A stretch of DNA of 41,564 nucleotides, taken from positions 1 to 41,564 of the forward strand of contig NZ_SMKQ01000062.1 in the NCBI RefSeq assembly GCF_004348995.1. The letters are read 5' to 3'. Each line of letters begins with the position of its first letter. Positions within the stretch are counted from its first letter, which is position 1. The notes beneath the pieces are model-generated. The model saw only the letters and a program-made list of their open reading frames with translations, had not been told where the DNA came from and ran no database searches. The position numbers and the translations under genes were made by a program. Shown here in pieces: positions 14,328 to 22,087 of this stretch. The stretch comes from Nonomuraea terrae (lineage in GTDB: Bacteria > Actinomycetota > Actinomycetes > Streptosporangiales > Streptosporangiaceae).

Positions 14328-14699
14328 ATCCTCGCCGTGGCCTTGGCCATCCCGCTCTTGGCGTTGATCGGCCTGATGTTGATGCAGCTGCTGGAGGAGA
14401 CGCTGCTGCCCCCGCCGCCACGCTCGTCCGGTCCTCAGGAGCAGTCCGGGGAAGGCGCCCCGGACTCCAGACCGGCGGCCGCCCACGGACAACACCGACG
14501 ACCCGCCCACCGCGTTCGCCGCGTCGCGATCTCGCGCGCGCATCCCGGCCGGCGCGTGGCCCGGCATCTCGCTCACGGGGCCCATGGGGACCGCGTGGCC
14601 CACGGGGAACACGGGGCGCACCGGGCACACGCCCCCGTCGAGGCCGCCACTCCCGTACGGTTCGAACCGGCACCGATGACCCCGCCGACCAGCAGCTGA
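14328..14699 (+). CDS. possible small membrane protein, start uncertain
   Basis: After AGGAGGTG at 14313-14320 a frame begins with a single strong hydrophobic helix (LAVALAIPLLALIGLMLM), then QLLEETLLPPPPR and a long Arg/His-rich tail up to 14699. The codon at the best ribosome-binding distance is ATC at 14328. The first normal start codon is GTG at 14337, 18 bases from GGAGG. Small one-helix proteins of this kind are common in actinomycetes. The tail is of low complexity and may not be real sense, or the original stop may have been lost. It could be an inactive gene whose ATG became ATC. Confidence 0.35.
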   Translation: MLAVALAIPLLALIGLMLMQLLEETLLPPPPRSSGPQEQSGEGAPDSRPAAAHGQHRRPAHRVRRVAISRAHPGRRVARHLAHGAHGDRVAHGEHGAHRAHAPVEAATPVRFEPAPMTPPTSS

Positions 14700-14794
14700 A
14701 GGAACCGGACGGGTTCGCACGCCCCCGACGGACGGGCCGGTTTGGACATCCGTCCCAGGGGCAGTGTCCGGCGAACCTGGGAAGGGGGTGTGCG

Positions 14795-15535
14795 GTGACG
14801 TCGTTCAACGTCGCCGCCTACGGCAGGAGCATCGCCGACATCTACGACGCGACGGTGCGCGACCTGCCGACACAGGCGGCGGTGGAGCGGCTCTGCGAGC
14901 TGGCAGGCGAAGGGCCGGTGCTGGAGTTCGGCATCGGAACGGGACGGCTGGCGCTGCCGCTGGTGAGCCGGGGGCTGACCGTGGCGGGGATCGACGGCTC
15001 GCCCGACATGGTGGAGATCCTGCGTGGAAAGTCCGGGGGAGACGGCATCCCCGTGACCATCGGCGACTTCGCCACCACCCGGGTCGACGGGCGGTTCAGC
15101 CTGGTGGTTCTCACCACCAACACGATCTTCGCCCTGCCGTCGCAGGACGCCCAGGTGAGCTGCTTCCGCAACGCGGCCGCGCACCTGGAGCCCGGCGGCA
15201 GGTTCGTGATCGAGGCGTGGGTGCCCGACCTGGCCGGCTTCCGCGACGGCTCCAGCCTGCGTCTGCTGGCGGTGTCGGAGGACGTGGTCCTGGCCGAGGC
15301 CGCCCGCCTGTCGCCGGCCGAGCAGCTGATGTACACCACCAAGGTCCGGATGACCGGTGAGGGGCTGCGGCTGCTGCCGGCCAACCACCGCTACGCCTGG
15401 CCCGCCGAGCTCGACCTGATGGCCCGGCTGGCCGGGATGGACCGCGAGCACCGCTGGTCCGACTGGGTCGGCACGCCGTTCACCGACGACAGCCGCACCC
15501 ACGTCTCCGTCTACCGTCTCACCGGAGGTGCCTGA
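14795..15535 (+). CDS. class I SAM-dependent methyltransferase heading a four-gene cassette
   Basis: A 246-residue methyltransferase. YGRSIADIYDATV is the usual N-terminal cap. VLEFGIGTGRLALPL is SAM motif I, VAGIDGSPDMVEIL motif II, and FVIEAWVPDLAGF is the strand-5 region. The GTG at 14795 has GAAGGGGGTG upstream. The frame is open back to 14195, but those residues are low-complexity and not methyltransferase. The stop overlaps the next gene's ATG by one base (TGATG), implying translational coupling to the diiron protein. The substrate is unknown. A small molecule handled by the neighbouring enzymes is likely. Confidence 0.8.
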   Translation: MTSFNVAAYGRSIADIYDATVRDLPTQAAVERLCELAGEGPVLEFGIGTGRLALPLVSRGLTVAGIDGSPDMVEILRGKSGGDGIPVTIGDFATTRVDGRFSLVVLTTNTIFALPSQDAQVSCFRNAAAHLEPGGRFVIEAWVPDLAGFRDGSSLRLLAVSEDVVLAEAARLSPAEQLMYTTKVRMTGEGLRLLPANHRYAWPAELDLMARLAGMDREHRWSDWVGTPFTDDSRTHVSVYRLTGGA

Positions 15536-16542
15536 TGCGGCTGCCCGCCCCCCGCGGCCCCATCACGGCCGCCCTGTTCGACCGGCTCGCCGGCCCGCCG
15601 GGCGACCTGGAGCCGCCGCTCGTCACGCCCCCGCCCGCGCGGGCGCTGGACGACGGCGACCTCCAGCTCGCCCTCTTCGCCTGCTACGAGCTGCACTACC
15701 GCGGCTTCGACGACGTGGACGACGGCTGGGAGTGGCAGCCGGCGCTGCTGGCCGTCCGCCTCGACCTCGAACGCTGCTTCGAGGGCGCGCTCGCCCGCGC
15801 CGTGCCCCGGCCTCCGGTCGTGCCGCCGGAACGCGTACGGTCCGCGCTGGGCGGGCTCGTCGCCGAGGCCGAGCGGGAGGCGCCACTCTCACAGCACCTC
15901 CAGCGCGCGGCCGACCTGGAGCAGTTCCGCGAGTTCGTCGTGCACCGGTCGATCTACCACCTCAAGGAGGCCGACCCGCACACCTGGGCCATCCCGCGCC
16001 TGGACGGCGGACCCAAGGCGGCCCTGGTCGAGATCCAGGCCGACGAGTACGGCGGCGGCCGCGCCGAGCGCATGCACGCCGAGCTGTTCCGCGCCACCAT
16101 GACCGGCCTCGGCCTGGACGGCTCCTACGGCGCCTACCTCGATCGGGTCCCCGGCGTCACGCTGGCCGTCTCCAACGTCATGTCGCTGTTCGGACTGCAC
16201 CGGGCCCGGCGCGGCGCCCTGGCCGGCCATCTCGCCGCTCTGGAGATGACCTCGTCCGCGCCCAACCGCCGCTACGGCGCCGGCCTGCGGCGCCTCGGCC
16301 ACGGACCGGACGTCACCCGCTTCTTCGACGAGCACGTGCAGGCCGACGCCGTGCACGAGCAGATCGCCGCGCACGACCTGTGCGCCCGCCTGGCCGCCCA
16401 GGAGCCGTCGCTGACCGGCGACGTCCTCTACGGCGCCGCCTGCGCGCTGGAGGTCGAACGCCGCTGGGCCCACCACGTCATGTCCCGCTGGCGGCAGGGC
16501 CGGACCTCGCTGGAGGAGGCACCGCTCGCCGCCGCGTCATGA
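15535..16542 (+). CDS. iron-containing redox enzyme, haem-oxygenase-like diiron (HDO) family
   Basis: A 335-residue protein of the iron-containing redox enzyme family (Haem_oxygenas_2-like), all-helical. Candidate metal ligands in the expected order are E166, D170 or E171 in VEIQADEYGGG, H181 in RMHAELF, and E266/H267, D271 and H274 in FFDEHVQADAVHEQ. E145 and H142 in YHLKEADPH lie in an earlier conserved helix. Known relatives (UndA, BesC, SznF central domain) use a diiron site for oxidative C-C cleavage, desaturation or N-oxygenation. The ATG overlaps the methyltransferase stop, and the stop overlaps the glycosyltransferase ATG (ATGA). The substrate is not predictable. Confidence 0.8.
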   Translation: MRLPAPRGPITAALFDRLAGPPGDLEPPLVTPPPARALDDGDLQLALFACYELHYRGFDDVDDGWEWQPALLAVRLDLERCFEGALARAVPRPPVVPPERVRSALGGLVAEAEREAPLSQHLQRAADLEQFREFVVHRSIYHLKEADPHTWAIPRLDGGPKAALVEIQADEYGGGRAERMHAELFRATMTGLGLDGSYGAYLDRVPGVTLAVSNVMSLFGLHRARRGALAGHLAALEMTSSAPNRRYGAGLRRLGHGPDVTRFFDEHVQADAVHEQIAAHDLCARLAAQEPSLTGDVLYGAACALEVERRWAHHVMSRWRQGRTSLEEAPLAAAS

Positions 16543-17624
16543 CCCGGATCGACTACGTGCTGCCGCTGCGCTGGGACGACGACGCCGACCTGGACGAGCT
16601 GACGGCGTACCTGCGATGGCTGTCCCGCCGGGCCCGGGTCATCGTGGTGGACGGCAGCGACGCCGCGCTCTTCGCCCGGCACGCGCGGCGGTGGCGCGGC
16701 CTCGTCACCCACGTGCGCCCCGCCCGCGACCTGCGGTTCGCCAACGGCAAGGTGACCGGGGTGACGACGGGGCTGCGGCTGGCCCGCGCCGAGCACGTGG
16801 TGATCGCCGACGACGACGTCCGCTACGACGCCGCCTCGCTCGCGGCCGTCGACCGGCTGCTCTGCCGCGCCGACCTGGTCAGGCCGCAGAACCACTTCAG
16901 CCCGCTGCCCTGGCACGCCCGCTGGGACACCGCCCGCACGCTGCTCAACCGCGCACTCGGCGCCGACTACCCGGGGACGTTCGGCATCCGGCGTCCCTTC
17001 TTCGAGCGGATGGGCGGCTACGACGGCGACGTGCTGTTCGAGAACCTGGAGCTGATCCGCACGGTCCGCGCGCACGGCGGCGTCGAGGCCCGTCCGCCCG
17101 GGCTCTACGTGCGCCGCCTGCCCCCGGACGCGTCGCGGTTCTGGTCGCAGCGGGTGCGGCAGGCCTACGACGACCTCGCGCAGCCGGCCCGGCTGGCGTT
17201 CTCGCTGTCGGTGCTGCCCGCCGTGGCCGCGTGCCTGCTGCGGCGTGCGTACGCGCCGCTGGGCGTGGGCGCGGTGCTGGCGGTCGGGCTGGCGGAGGCC
17301 GGGCGGCGCAGGGCTGGGGGCCGGCGGGTGTTCCCGTGGGACACGGCGCTGTTCGCGCCGGTCTGGGTGCTGGAGCGGGGCGTGTGCGGCTGGCTCGCGG
17401 TGGGCGCCGCGCTGCGGGGCGGCGTGCCGTACGCGGGCCGCCGCCTGCGCCGCGCCGCGAACCCCGTACGCCGGATCCGCCGTCAGGGCGGCGGGTCGGC
17501 CTCGCTGGGGGCGCGGAAGCCGAGCGCCTTGTGGGAGCCGTCGCAGAACGGCTTGGTGGACGAGCCCCCGCACCGGCACAGCGCCACCGTCGAACGCCCC
17601 CGCTCGATGCGCTCACCGTCCTGA
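16539..17624 (+). CDS. family 2-like glycosyltransferase with C-terminal membrane segments
   Basis: A 361-residue GT-A-fold glycosyltransferase. YVLPLRW and VIVVDGSD form the nucleotide-sugar binding half. HVVIADDDVRYD contains the DxD metal-binding motif. GTFGIRRPFFERMGGYDGDVLFENLEL resembles the acceptor-side GGYDE...ED block, with ENLE in place of ED. Hydrophobic segments follow (LSVLPAVAACLL, LGVGAVLAVGLAE, and one near WDTALFAPVWVLERG), so it is likely bound to the cytoplasmic membrane. It starts by ATGA overlap with the diiron gene. Its last 142 bases run antisense through the whole 3' part of the CDGSH gene, so the final 47 or so residues are unlikely to be conserved. Confidence 0.8.
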   Translation: MTRIDYVLPLRWDDDADLDELTAYLRWLSRRARVIVVDGSDAALFARHARRWRGLVTHVRPARDLRFANGKVTGVTTGLRLARAEHVVIADDDVRYDAASLAAVDRLLCRADLVRPQNHFSPLPWHARWDTARTLLNRALGADYPGTFGIRRPFFERMGGYDGDVLFENLELIRTVRAHGGVEARPPGLYVRRLPPDASRFWSQRVRQAYDDLAQPARLAFSLSVLPAVAACLLRRAYAPLGVGAVLAVGLAEAGRRRAGGRRVFPWDTALFAPVWVLERGVCGWLAVGAALRGGVPYAGRRLRRAANPVRRIRRQGGGSASLGARKPSALWEPSQNGLVDEPPHRHSATVERPRSMRSPS

Positions 17625-17698
17625 GTCACCAGCTCGAACGCCCCTCTGACCAGCAGCGGCCCGTCCTCATACGGCGTCACCGTGACCTCGTCATCCAT
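17483..17698 (-). CDS. CDGSH iron-sulfur domain protein
   Basis: A 71-residue protein with the complete CDGSH 2Fe-2S motif CRCGGSSTKPFCDGSH (pattern C-x-C-x2-S-x3-P-x-C-D-G-S-H), whose three Cys and one His hold a labile cluster. The N-terminus VTPYEDGPLLVRGAFEL is typical of actinomycete single-domain members. The ATG at 17698 (MDDEVTV) is chosen. The frame extends to 17842 but upstream residues are not family-like. It converges on and overlaps the glycosyltransferase by 142 bases. The combination with a diiron enzyme suggests electron or cluster supply to it, which is inference. Confidence 0.85.
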   Translation of the reverse strand: MDDEVTVTPYEDGPLLVRGAFELVTQDGERIERGRSTVALCRCGGSSTKPFCDGSHKALGFRAPSEADPPP

Positions 17699-17883
17699 CC
17701 TGAGCGCCTGCCCGCCGCCGGCCGCAGGAAACGACGATCTCGTCCTCCAGGCCCGGGCCGGGCCGGGTCCGCAAGGAGGGCCCGGCGCGATGACGTCACC
17801 GCGCCGGGCGGCACAGCCCGGCCGCCGCTCCGGACCTCTCACGGTCGCTCGTCGGCCGCGGCGTCCTGTTCCTGCGGCTGGGG

Positions 17884-18099
17884 GCGGAGCGGTAGACGGC
17901 CTGGCCGTCGCGCGGTTCGAGGCCGGGCCCGCTGGACACCTCGTACGGCCGGCCGCCCACCAGCAGGGAGCAGCCGCCCTCCGACAGCCGCAGCGCCGGG
18001 CCGCCGTCTGGCGTCAGCAGGCAGGACCCCGACAGCAACGCCCCGATCTTGACATGCTGGTACGCCGGGAAGCGCAGCGCCCACTCCCCGCCGGCCTGG
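17884..18099 (-). pseudogene. fragment of an AraC-family regulator (cupin N-terminal domain)
   Basis: The minus frame reads EWALRFPAYQHVKIGALL, then SGSCLLTPDGG, LRLSEGGCSLLVGGRPYEV and LEPRDGQAVYRSA. This is the cupin-like ligand domain (AraC_binding_2/Cupin_6) found at the N-terminus of many actinomycete AraC regulators. The true N-terminus is missing at about 18100 and the C-terminal HTH is absent, because sense is lost after RSAPSRR. It abuts the aldo/keto reductase tail, which reads the other way. Confidence 0.7.
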
Positions 18100-18344
18100 T
18101 CGCGGCCCGCCACGAGGCTCCGGTGGCGCGGGTCGCGCTCGCCTGGGTGCTCGCGCAGCCCGGGGTGACCAGCGCCATCGTCGGCGCCAAGCGCCCGGAG
18201 CAGCTCGAGGACTCTCTCGCCGCCGTCGACCTGGAACTCACCGCCCAGGACCTCGCCGACCTCGACCAGGCCGGCGCCCTCCCCCCGGAGTACCCGGGCT
18301 GGATCCAGCTCCCCAACCCCGAACGCTTCCCCCAACCGGCCTGA
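18100..18344 (+). pseudogene. C-terminal fragment of an aldo/keto reductase
   Basis: About 80 codons starting near RHEAPVARVALAWVLAQPGV, then TSAIVGAKRPEQLEDSLAAV and a normal AKR ending with stop at 18342-18344. SAIVGAKRPEQLEDSL is the NADPH-binding C-terminal signature of AKRs. The barrel's first three quarters and the catalytic Tyr are missing. AraC regulators are often divergent from AKR genes, so this and the preceding fragment may be the two tails of one pair joined by a deletion that removed both 5' ends. Confidence 0.75.
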
Positions 18345-18364
18345 CTTGCCCACGGGGATCTCCT

Positions 18365-18436
18365 CGTTCCCGGGCAAAGCGTGGGGAACGATCTTCTGGG
18401 CGGCTGTTGCCCTGGTCGTGGGGCAGGGGGTTACGT
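18365..18436 (+). promoter_or_regulatory. promoter region of the hydrolase-NmrA operon
   Basis: TTGCCC (18407-18412) and TTACGT (18431-18436) are 18 bases apart, a plausible vegetative promoter. Upstream, CGTTCCC (18365-18371) and GGGAACG (18384-18390) form a perfect inverted repeat with 12 bases between, which could be an activator or repressor site, or the terminator of the preceding AKR remnant. Confidence 0.45.
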
Positions 18437-18473
18437 GGGTTCTGGTGAGCGCGTCGATGGTGAGGAGCCCGCC

Positions 18474-19421
18474 ATGAGCAGGCACGTTCTGGAGCCGGCC
18501 GCCCAGGAGATCGCGGACGCGACCTCGAAACCGCCCTTCCTCTACGAGCTCGGGCCCGAACGCGCCCGCAAGGTGCTGGACGACATCCAGTCCGCCCCGA
18601 TCGACATGCCCGACGTGGACGAGAAGTGGATCACCGTCCCGGCCGAGGCCGGGGAGGTGCGGGTGCGGATCGTCAAGCCGGCCGGGTCGTCCGGTGCGCT
18701 GCCGGTCATCCTGTACGTCCACGGAGGCGGCTGGATCCTGGGCAACGCGGGCACCCACGACCGGCTCGTCCGCGAGCTGGCCACCGGAGTGAACGCCGCG
18801 GTCGCCTTCGTCGAGTACGACCGCTCGCCCGAGGCCCGCTACCCGGTCGCCGTCGAGCAGGCGTACGCCACCGCACAGTGGATCACCAGCAGCGGGACGG
18901 AGGAGGGGCTGGACGCGCGGCGGATGGCGGTGGCCGGCGACTCGGTAGGCGGCAACATGACCGCCGCGCTGGCCATCCTCGCCAAGCGGCGGGGCGACGT
19001 GACGTTCGTGCAGCAGTCGCTGTACTACCCGGTCACCGACGCCGCCCAGGACACCGACAGCTACCGCGAGTTCGCCGACGGCCCGTTCCTGACGGCCAAG
19101 GCCATGGCGTGGTTCTGGGACGCGTACGCCCCCGACCATCGCGAGCGGGCCGAGATCACCGCGTCACCGCTGCGCGCGAGCCTGGAGGACCTGGCCGGGC
19201 TGCCGCCCGCGCTGGTGATCGTGGACGAGAACGACGTGCTGCGCGACGAGGGCGAGGCGTACGCGCGCCGGCTGACCGAGGCGGGCGTGCCGACGACGAG
19301 CGTGCGTTACAACGGCATCCTGCACGACTTCATGATGCTCAACCCCGTCCGGCGGACCCGCGCGGCCTCCGCCGCCATCGCGCAGGCCGTCGACGTGCTC
19401 AAGGCTGCCCTGCGTCCATGA
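18474..19421 (+). CDS. alpha/beta hydrolase, hormone-sensitive lipase family
   Basis: A 315-residue carboxylesterase/lipase of bacterial family IV. The oxyanion-hole HGGG starts at residue 83 (ILYVHGGGWILG). The nucleophile is S157 in AGDSVGGN. D254 in ENDVLRDEG and H284 in LHDFMM complete the triad. Length is normal. It acts on short acyl esters, and no signal peptide is present, so it is cytoplasmic. The ATG at 18474 follows GAGGAG. Its stop overlaps the next ATG (ATGA), coupling it to the NmrA-like protein. Confidence 0.88.
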   Translation: MSRHVLEPAAQEIADATSKPPFLYELGPERARKVLDDIQSAPIDMPDVDEKWITVPAEAGEVRVRIVKPAGSSGALPVILYVHGGGWILGNAGTHDRLVRELATGVNAAVAFVEYDRSPEARYPVAVEQAYATAQWITSSGTEEGLDARRMAVAGDSVGGNMTAALAILAKRRGDVTFVQQSLYYPVTDAAQDTDSYREFADGPFLTAKAMAWFWDAYAPDHRERAEITASPLRASLEDLAGLPPALVIVDENDVLRDEGEAYARRLTEAGVPTTSVRYNGILHDFMMLNPVRRTRAASAAIAQAVDVLKAALRP

Positions 19422-20164
19422 AGATCGTGGTGATCGGCGGCACCGGCCTCATCGGGGCCGGACTCGTGGACGCGCTGCGCGGGAGGGGGCACGACGTGGT
19501 CCCGGCCTCTCCCTCGTCGGGGGTGGACGCGGTCACCGGCAAGGGCCTGGCCGCGGCGCTGGCGGGCGCCGACGCCGTGGCCGATGTGGCGAAAGGGCGG
19601 TCCGTCGAGGCCGAGGCGGCGATGGAGTTCTTCACCACCGCGACCCGCAACGTCCTCGCCGCCGAGCGGAACGCGGGCGTGTGGCATCACGTCGCGTTGT
19701 CGATCGTCGGGGTCGACCGGCTGCCGGCCTCCGGCCACTACCGCGCCAAGGTCGCGCAGGAGAGGCTGATCGAGGAGTCCGGGATCGCATACTCGATCGT
19801 GCGGGCGACGCAGTTCTTCGAGTTCATCCGGGCCATCGCCGACTCGGCCGCCGAGGGCGGCACGATCCTGCTGCCGCCCGCGCTCGTCCAGCCCGTCGCC
19901 GCCGCGGACGTCGTCGCCGTGCTCGCCGACATCGTCACCGGGCCGCCGCTGCGGGGCATCGTGGAGGTGGCGGGGCCCGAGGTGTTCCCGCTGGACGAGG
20001 TGGCGCGGACGGCCCTGGCCGCGTGGGGCGACCCGCGCACGGTGATCACGGACCCGCACGCGCCGTACTTCGGCGGCGAGCTGGGCGAGCGCACGCTGGT
20101 GCCCGACGAGGGCCACGCCCGCATCGCCGCCACGCCGTTGGCACGGTGGCTGCGCCCTGGGTGA
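19418..20164 (+). CDS. NAD(P)-binding NmrA/SDR-a type protein
   Basis: A 248-residue atypical SDR. KIVVIGGTGLIGAGLVDALR is the Rossmann GxxGxxG loop. HHVALSIVGVDRLPASGHYRAKVAQERLIEESGI resembles the NmrA/azoreductase-like group with YxxK (HYRAK). QPVAAADVVAVLADI is the conserved C-terminal block seen in UPF/NmrA proteins. Members bind NADP(H) and act as quinone or nitro reductases, or as redox sensors. The ATG overlaps the hydrolase stop, so it is in the same operon. Confidence 0.8.
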   Translation: MKIVVIGGTGLIGAGLVDALRGRGHDVVPASPSSGVDAVTGKGLAAALAGADAVADVAKGRSVEAEAAMEFFTTATRNVLAAERNAGVWHHVALSIVGVDRLPASGHYRAKVAQERLIEESGIAYSIVRATQFFEFIRAIADSAAEGGTILLPPALVQPVAAADVVAVLADIVTGPPLRGIVEVAGPEVFPLDEVARTALAAWGDPRTVITDPHAPYFGGELGERTLVPDEGHARIAATPLARWLRPG

Positions 20165-20252
20165 GACCGTGCTGGGGATTTGCCGGTTTTCGCTTCTGGC
20201 GGGCGGGCTGGCATGATGGCGAAGGTCCGTCAAGCGGTTTTCGGGTGGGTCC

Positions 20253-21677
20253 TTGGCAAGGGTGATCGATCCTCTGCGGCCGGGCGACCCCCGCCAGGTG
20301 GGGCCGTACACGCTGCGGGGGCGGCTGGGCGACGGCGGTCTGGGGCGGGTGTTCCTGGGGCGCTCGGGCGGCGGCCCGCCGGTCGCGGTCAAGGTGGTCC
20401 TTCCCGAGCTGGCCGGCGACGCGGGCTTCCGCCGCCGCTTCGCCGAGGAGGTCGGGCTCGCGCGCCGGGTGGGCGGCCCCTTCACCGCACGCGTGCTCGA
20501 CGCCGACACCTCAGCCGGCCGGCCGTGGCTGGCGACCTCGTACGTCCCCGGCCCCTCCCTGAAGGAGGCCGTGCGGGCGCACGGGCCGTTGCCCGCTGAG
20601 GCGGTCTTCGTCCTGGGTGCGGGGCTGGCCGAGGGGCTCGCGGCGATCCACGCCCGCCGCTTGGTGCACCGCGACCTCAACCCCGGCAACGTGCTCCTGG
20701 CCGCCGACGGGCCGCGGCTCACCGACTTCTGCATCGCCCGCGCGCTGGACGGCGTGCGCCGCGTGCCGGGAACGTTCGTGCCTCCCGAGCAGGTGCGCGG
20801 TCACGACGTCGGGCCGCCGGGCGACGTGTTCTCCCTGGGCGCGGTGCTGGCGTTCGCCGCCACCGGCCGCAGCCCGTTCGGCGGCGAGGCCGTCCGCCAC
20901 GACGAGCCTGACCTGTCGGGGTTGCGCGACGACCTCGCCGGTCTGGTCGCCGCCTGCCTCGCCGAGAACCCGGGACGCCGCCCCGCGCTGCCGGACCTGC
21001 TGGACTCGCTCACCGGACAGGCGATGTCGCGCTCAGGCGCCGGCCGCCGTTCCTTCACCATGACCCCCGAGGGCCGCACGGAGCGGTCCCGGACGGCCGT
21101 CGCCGTGGACGACAGCGCGCGGGCCACGACGGACAGCTTCCCGATCACCACCCCCGCCATGCGCGCCGCCGAACGGGTCACCGACGTGGGCGTGGGCGCG
21201 CTGCAGATCGCCGCCCTGTTCGGGATCGTCGGCCTGGTGGAGCTGTGCATCAGCCGCGACCCGGCCAGAGCGTGGGAGTTCACCCGCCACCTGTCCGCGA
21301 ACTTGTGGTGGTTCTGGGTGCTCGGCCTGGGCGCCGCCTTCGTCCACTCCGGTTCCGACGGGCACGACCTGCTCACCGTGGACGCCGGCGGGCTCACCCT
21401 CACCGACCAGCGGTGGATCCGCCTCCGCGACCGGTCGGTCGTCATCCCGTGGTTCCGCGTCGAACGCGTCCGCCTGGTCGCCGAGCCCGGCGGCGGCGCC
21501 CATCGCGTCGTCGTCACGTTCACGGACGAGGACGAGCCCGCCCACCACGATCTGCGCGCCGGGCACGGCGGCCACGTCGTGGCCCGGCTGTCCGTGGCGG
21601 ACCCGGCGCGCGCCGCGATGCCCGCTCGCCTCCACGCAGCGCTGGCCCGCCACGGCGGCCATCGGTACGAACCCTGA
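20253..21677 (+). CDS. serine/threonine protein kinase-like membrane protein with altered catalytic motifs
   Basis: A 474-residue protein. The kinase domain covers about residues 18-250, with P-loop GRLGDGGLGRVFLG and VAVK (K47) intact. The catalytic loop is H139-R-D-L-N-P-G-N, where Ser/Thr kinases have HRDLKPxN, so the conserved lysine is asparagine. The metal-binding DFG is D158-F-C. The PPEQ segment and DVFSLGAVLAFAATGRSPF are present. Around residues 310-365 two membrane helices follow (GALQIAALFGIVGLVELCI, LWWFWVLGLGAAFV), then a domain resembling bacterial PH-like folds. The altered lysine and glycine suggest low activity or a pseudokinase. The start is TTG 20253, with GTG 20262 as the alternative. 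Neither has a strong ribosome-binding site. Confidence 0.8.
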   Translation: MARVIDPLRPGDPRQVGPYTLRGRLGDGGLGRVFLGRSGGGPPVAVKVVLPELAGDAGFRRRFAEEVGLARRVGGPFTARVLDADTSAGRPWLATSYVPGPSLKEAVRAHGPLPAEAVFVLGAGLAEGLAAIHARRLVHRDLNPGNVLLAADGPRLTDFCIARALDGVRRVPGTFVPPEQVRGHDVGPPGDVFSLGAVLAFAATGRSPFGGEAVRHDEPDLSGLRDDLAGLVAACLAENPGRRPALPDLLDSLTGQAMSRSGAGRRSFTMTPEGRTERSRTAVAVDDSARATTDSFPITTPAMRAAERVTDVGVGALQIAALFGIVGLVELCISRDPARAWEFTRHLSANLWWFWVLGLGAAFVHSGSDGHDLLTVDAGGLTLTDQRWIRLRDRSVVIPWFRVERVRLVAEPGGGAHRVVVTFTDEDEPAHHDLRAGHGGHVVARLSVADPARAAMPARLHAALARHGGHRYEP

Positions 21678-21683
21678 CGCCCC

Positions 21684-21712
21684 TGGACGGGAGTGGATCT
21701 TCGGGTTACCGT
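21684..21712 (+). promoter_or_regulatory. promoter of the small secreted protein gene
   Basis: TGGACG (21684-21689) and TACCGT (21707-21712) are 17 bases apart, 30 bases before the ATG at 21743. The match is moderate. Confidence 0.4.
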
Positions 21713-21742
21713 CTGCTCGTAGATCGACGAGAGGGGCACGCC

Positions 21743-22087
21743 ATGACCGCCGGCCGGATCGCGCTGGCCTTGCTGACGCCTCTCGTCCTGCTGGTGGCGG
21801 CCTCTCCCGCGCGGGCCGAGGCCCCGTACTGCGGCCCCGAGACCCCGGTGTGCGGGGAGCTCGACGGCGGCTCGTACGTCTTCACCCTCAGGCCGCCGCC
21901 CGCGACGCTCTCCGTGACGGCCACGGTCAACGGCGCCCCGGTCACGGGCAGCCTGACCGCGTTCCCCCAGCCGGGATACGTGCGGGGCTGGTACGAGCCG
22001 TATCCGCCGCCGGCGCCGGGTGACGTGCTGTGCCTGACGTTCCACGCGAACGGGACGCCGCTGGGGCCCTACTGCGACACGGCCTGA
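21743..22087 (+). CDS. small secreted protein of unknown function
   Basis: A 114-residue protein with a clean Sec signal peptide (RIALALLTPLVLLVAASP, cleavage after ARA). The mature part of about 88 residues has four cysteines (YCGPET, VCGEL, LCLTF, YCDTA) and reads like a small beta-sandwich: YVFTLRPPPATLSVTATVNG, then VTGSLTAFPQPG. The ATG has GAGGGG upstream. I do not recognise the family. Its 3' end overlaps the MerR gene's 3' end by 19 bases on the other strand. Confidence 0.65.
   Translation: MTAGRIALALLTPLVLLVAASPARAEAPYCGPETPVCGELDGGSYVFTLRPPPATLSVTATVNGAPVTGSLTAFPQPGYVRGWYEPYPPPAPGDVLCLTFHANGTPLGPYCDTA

Noticed and set aside
14195..14794. N-terminal extension of the methyltransferase frame, including a Gly-X-Y collagen-like run
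   Set aside because: Low-complexity GC-rich repeats of CACGGGG type create the Gly-rich pattern in several frames. The methyltransferase domain starts right at GTG 14795 with its own ribosome-binding site.
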